Assembly: GCF_000758545.1 (NCBI RefSeq)
Contig: NZ_CP009279.1
Coordinates: 434,001-498,000 of the forward strand
Direction: 5' to 3'
DNA from: Paenibacillus sp. FSL H7-0737
GTDB lineage: Bacteria; Bacillota; Bacilli; Paenibacillales; Paenibacillaceae
DNA: 64,000 nt
Below the pieces are notes generated by a model. It did no database searches, had not been told where the DNA came from, and saw only the letters and a list, made by a program, of their open reading frames with translations. This document shows positions 61,860-64,000 of the stretch, one piece after another; the first letter of the stretch is position 1; the number at the start of each line of letters is the position of its first letter. The position numbers and the translations under genes are program-made.

Positions 61860-63482
61860 ATGTATCTGGTAACTGCTGAGCAAATGCGGAGGCTGGACGG
61901 AGAAACAATCCAGCGGCTGGGGATTCCAGCTATTGCGCTGATGGAGAATGCGGGAAGAGTGATCGCAGAGGAGATCGTTGCGCTGTGCCGGCGGAGAGGT
62001 GGAGAGGGCTGCAGAAATGCAGCCGGATGGGAAGACGCCGGGAAGGATGCATTTCAGGTCAGCGCAGATCATGCGCTGACCTTGGACAATGCCGCCGCCG
62101 AGCGATGGTTTATCCTCGTCGGCAAAGGCAACAACGGCGGCGATGGCCTCGCCGCCGCACGGTATCTTCGCGAGACCGGCATCGCCGTCACGCTCGTTTA
62201 TGCGGTGCCGCCGGAGTCGCTCTCCGGCGAGGCCGCCCTGCAGCGCGATGCGGCTGCAGCCATGGGCCTTCCTGCCGTGGTATACGGCAGGGATCGGCTG
62301 GACCTTGCCGAGTGCAGCGGCATCTTGGATGCGCTGCTCGGCACCGGCGCCGCGGGAGCCCCTCGCGGCGCCTATGCGGAGCTGATTGCCGCAGCGAATA
62401 GCAGCGGCAAAGTGATCGTGTCCGCGGACATCCCGAGTGGTCTGAACGCGGACACCGGTGAGACGCATGAGCCTTGCATTCATGCGTCGGTGACGGTTTG
62501 CCTCGCGTTTCTCAAGCGAGGTCTCCTGCAATACCCCGGTGCAGGCGCAGCGGGGCATGTGAAGGTCCGGGCCATCGGAATTCCGTCTTCTTTGGCCCCT
62601 GAAAGCGGTGTGCAGGTTCACCTGCTGACACCGGAAGTGCTGCATGCCCATCTGGGCGTAGATCTGGCCCGCCGGCGTTCGCCTGAAGGCCATAAGGGTA
62701 CTTATGGGCATGTCCTTCTTGCAGCCGGCACCTTAAGAATGAGCGGCGCCGGACTGCTCTCTGCCCGTGCTGCGCTCCGGGCAGGCTGCGGATTAGTGAC
62801 ATGGGCGCTTCCTCAGAAGCTGCTGCCCTGTATCATCGGTTCTGCCCCTGAGCTCATGTTAGCCGATGTTGGGGGCAATGAAGATGGAACCTGGCAAGCA
62901 GGGAGCGTTTCAGAGCTGCTGAGGCTAAGTAAAGAGCGAGATGTTCTTGCCATTGGTCCCGGTCTTGGTCGGTTCGAGGCTGATACAGAATGGCTTCGCA
63001 ATCTCTGGGAAGAGACGGATTGTCCTCTGGTGATCGATGCGGATGCTTTAAATATATTAGCTGAAGCTGATTACAAGAGCTGGGCAAGTAGACGCCATCC
63101 GGTGATTCTGACGCCTCATCCAGGTGAGATGGCCCGTCTTGCTAGTATAACAACAGCTGAGGTGCAACGGGACCGCATCAGTCTGGCTATGGGATATGCG
63201 AAAGAGCATGGGGTTACCCTTGTATTAAAAGGAGCGCATACGGTTATAGCAACGCCTGAAGGGCAAGCTTATGTAAACACCACAGGCCATCCCGGCATGG
63301 GTACTGGTGGAGCCGGTGATGTGCTAACGGGCATCATTTCCAGCCTGCTGGCTCAGGGACTGAATGAGGCGCAGGCAGCAGCTTTTGGTGTATATCTACA
63401 CGGATTAGCAGGGGAGAGAGCCGCCCGTCAGCGGAATAATCCAGCGGCTATTATTGCCGGTGATATCATAGAAGCACTCTGA
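61860..63482 (+). CDS. nnr: Bifunctional NAD(P)H-hydrate epimerase/dehydratase
   Basis: 540-residue fusion that repairs damaged NAD(P)H hydrates. The N-terminal epimerase part has MENAGR and GKGNNGGDG (residues 88-96); the C-terminal ADP-dependent dehydratase has the kinase-like fold with HPGEMARL and NTTGHPGMGTGGAGDVLTG. An insertion of about 39 residues (about 44-82), rich in charged and Ala residues, separates the first helix from FILVGKGNNGGDG, longer than in typical epimerases. The middle of the gene (about 62050-62650) is strikingly G+C-rich compared with the rest of the window. ATG 61860 follows AAAGGGG. Confidence 0.92.
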   Translation: MYLVTAEQMRRLDGETIQRLGIPAIALMENAGRVIAEEIVALCRRRGGEGCRNAAGWEDAGKDAFQVSADHALTLDNAAAERWFILVGKGNNGGDGLAAARYLRETGIAVTLVYAVPPESLSGEAALQRDAAAAMGLPAVVYGRDRLDLAECSGILDALLGTGAAGAPRGAYAELIAAANSSGKVIVSADIPSGLNADTGETHEPCIHASVTVCLAFLKRGLLQYPGAGAAGHVKVRAIGIPSSLAPESGVQVHLLTPEVLHAHLGVDLARRRSPEGHKGTYGHVLLAAGTLRMSGAGLLSARAALRAGCGLVTWALPQKLLPCIIGSAPELMLADVGGNEDGTWQAGSVSELLRLSKERDVLAIGPGLGRFEADTEWLRNLWEETDCPLVIDADALNILAEADYKSWASRRHPVILTPHPGEMARLASITTAEVQRDRISLAMGYAKEHGVTLVLKGAHTVIATPEGQAYVNTTGHPGMGTGGAGDVLTGIISSLLAQGLNEAQAAAFGVYLHGLAGERAARQRNNPAAIIAGDIIEAL

Positions 63483-63489
63483 GTGCAGC

Positions 63490-63945
63490 TTATAACAGCA
63501 GCAAGCAGAGCAGCGGTAGAAATAGTGCAAACACAGGCAGTAGTAGAGGGGAACGCTCTACACCCAGTTGCGTCACTCGTAGCAGCAGCAGTCCCAAAAT
63601 TCCAGCCAGGCCCCATAGCAGTAGCTCTGAACCTTGTTCTGCTGCCAGCCATAGACCTGCACCGAAACCTGCGGCTACGTATACAACAAGGGAAACGATG
63701 TGGGATGTGGTACGCAGGAGGCGCAGCAGAACATCGGCTACTAGTGCGGCTGGCAGTCCATAAGCGTAAATCGCATAGGGGATCGAAAGTGGCCAACCCT
63801 CTGGTATGCCGTTATGTTGTGGAAACCCAAGCATAAGTAAGGAGATAAGGACGTATGTTAGCCCTGCGCAGGCTAATTTTGTTAAGGCATACATGCCACT
63901 TGTTAAACGGACAGAAGGAATATCATAATCGGGCATCTTATTCAT
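63490..63945 (-). CDS. Membrane protein of unknown function
   Basis: 151 residues with four predicted helices (about 24-42, 55-70, 83-103 and 120-150), the last almost entirely Leu/Phe/Val. I do not recognise a family. ATG 63945 has GAGAGG 11 bases upstream, a bit far; an internal ATG at 63936 is an alternative. Convergent with the NAD(P)HX repair gene, 7 bp apart. Confidence 0.7.
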   Translation of the reverse strand: MNKMPDYDIPSVRLTSGMYALTKLACAGLTYVLISLLMLGFPQHNGIPEGWPLSIPYAIYAYGLPAALVADVLLRLLRTTSHIVSLVVYVAAGFGAGLWLAAEQGSELLLWGLAGILGLLLLRVTQLGVERSPLLLPVFALFLPLLCLLLL

Positions 63946-64000
63946 AGGTATACATTCCTCTCGTGGTGAGTTGTGTATCAGCTGGTGACCATATCTCCAC
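63946..64000. other. Short region at right edge, no feature seen
   Basis: The last 55 bases contain the upstream region of the membrane protein gene. I see no further gene or signal in them. Confidence 0.6.

Noticed and set aside
61821..62711. Long minus-strand frame of 296 codons opposite the NAD(P)HX repair gene
   Set aside because: It lies antisense to a clear enzyme in the G+C-rich part, where stop codons are rare; its translation is Arg/Cys-rich and has no family motif or ribosome binding site.
1..64000. CRISPR array, tRNA or rRNA genes
   Set aside because: I saw no regularly spaced repeats of CRISPR type and no cloverleaf or rRNA-like sequence in any intergenic region.

Overview
The window looks like chromosomal DNA of a Paenibacillus-type Bacillota (low-to-mid G+C, strong AGGAGG-type ribosome binding sites, GTG/TTG starts, many lipoproteins and ABC importers, Bce-type peptide-resistance modules, YezD/CcdC/GlsB-type small proteins). 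I see no rRNA, tRNA, phage, transposase or CRISPR array. 57 protein genes are supported, one of them (a GH127 glycosidase) cut by the left edge.

Layout. 1-3.4 kb: end of a beta-L-arabinofuranosidase-type gene, a structured leader and an ABC exporter. 3.4-8.7 kb: Nudix hydrolase, TetR/MFS pair with palindromic operators, LysR/O-methyltransferase pair, GNAT. 8.7-13.2 kb: a complete Bce module (permease, ATPase, kinase, regulator) on the minus strand. 13.2-15.9 kb: long TetR regulator and DHA2 efflux pump. 15.9-18.9 kb: YVTN propeller, nucleotidyltransferase, WecG/TagA glycosyltransferase. 19.0-24.8 kb: YheO-like regulator, PatB/MalY C-S lyase, NhaC antiporter and RidA (a coherent sulfur/enamine set), then a lipoprotein fumarate-reductase-type flavoprotein. 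24.8-28.5 kb: TPP-riboswitch-controlled thiamine-precursor (ThiXYZ-type) importer with a repeat element inside the operon. 28.5-31.9 kb: CorA-like protein, MFS, FMN-binding protein. 32.0-36.5 kb: a second peptide-resistance-type module (two-component system plus E-loop ATPase and two permeases). 36.6-40.3 kb: ArsR/CzrA-like repressor and CadA-type Zn/Cd ATPase with a classical ArsR operator. 40.4-46.2 kb: LDH-like dehydrogenase, CcdC, GlsB, lactonase, large membrane-linked hydrolase. 46.4-50.4 kb: sulfate importer (binding protein, CysT, CysW, YezD) without its ATPase, preceded by an unclassified attenuator-like leader. 51.0-60.3 kb: AraC-type membrane regulator, oligosaccharide importer, intracellular heparinase-II/III-type lyase and GH88 hydrolase, i.e. 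a uronate-oligosaccharide utilisation locus. 60.5-64 kb: GNAT, NAD(P)H-binding protein, NAD(P)HX repair enzyme, membrane protein.

The least explained signals are non-coding. A roughly 165-nt element occurs twice (7142-7304 and 48899-49064) and its copies differ by compensatory changes in five nested helices, which points to selection on a folded RNA or DNA. A second palindromic repeat family sits inside the thiamine operon (26795-27069). A 46-bp hairpin-containing direct repeat brackets the uronate locus. The sulfate operon and the first ABC exporter both have structured leaders ending in terminator-like hairpins that I cannot assign to a known class. All calls rest on reading the sequence; no database search was possible.
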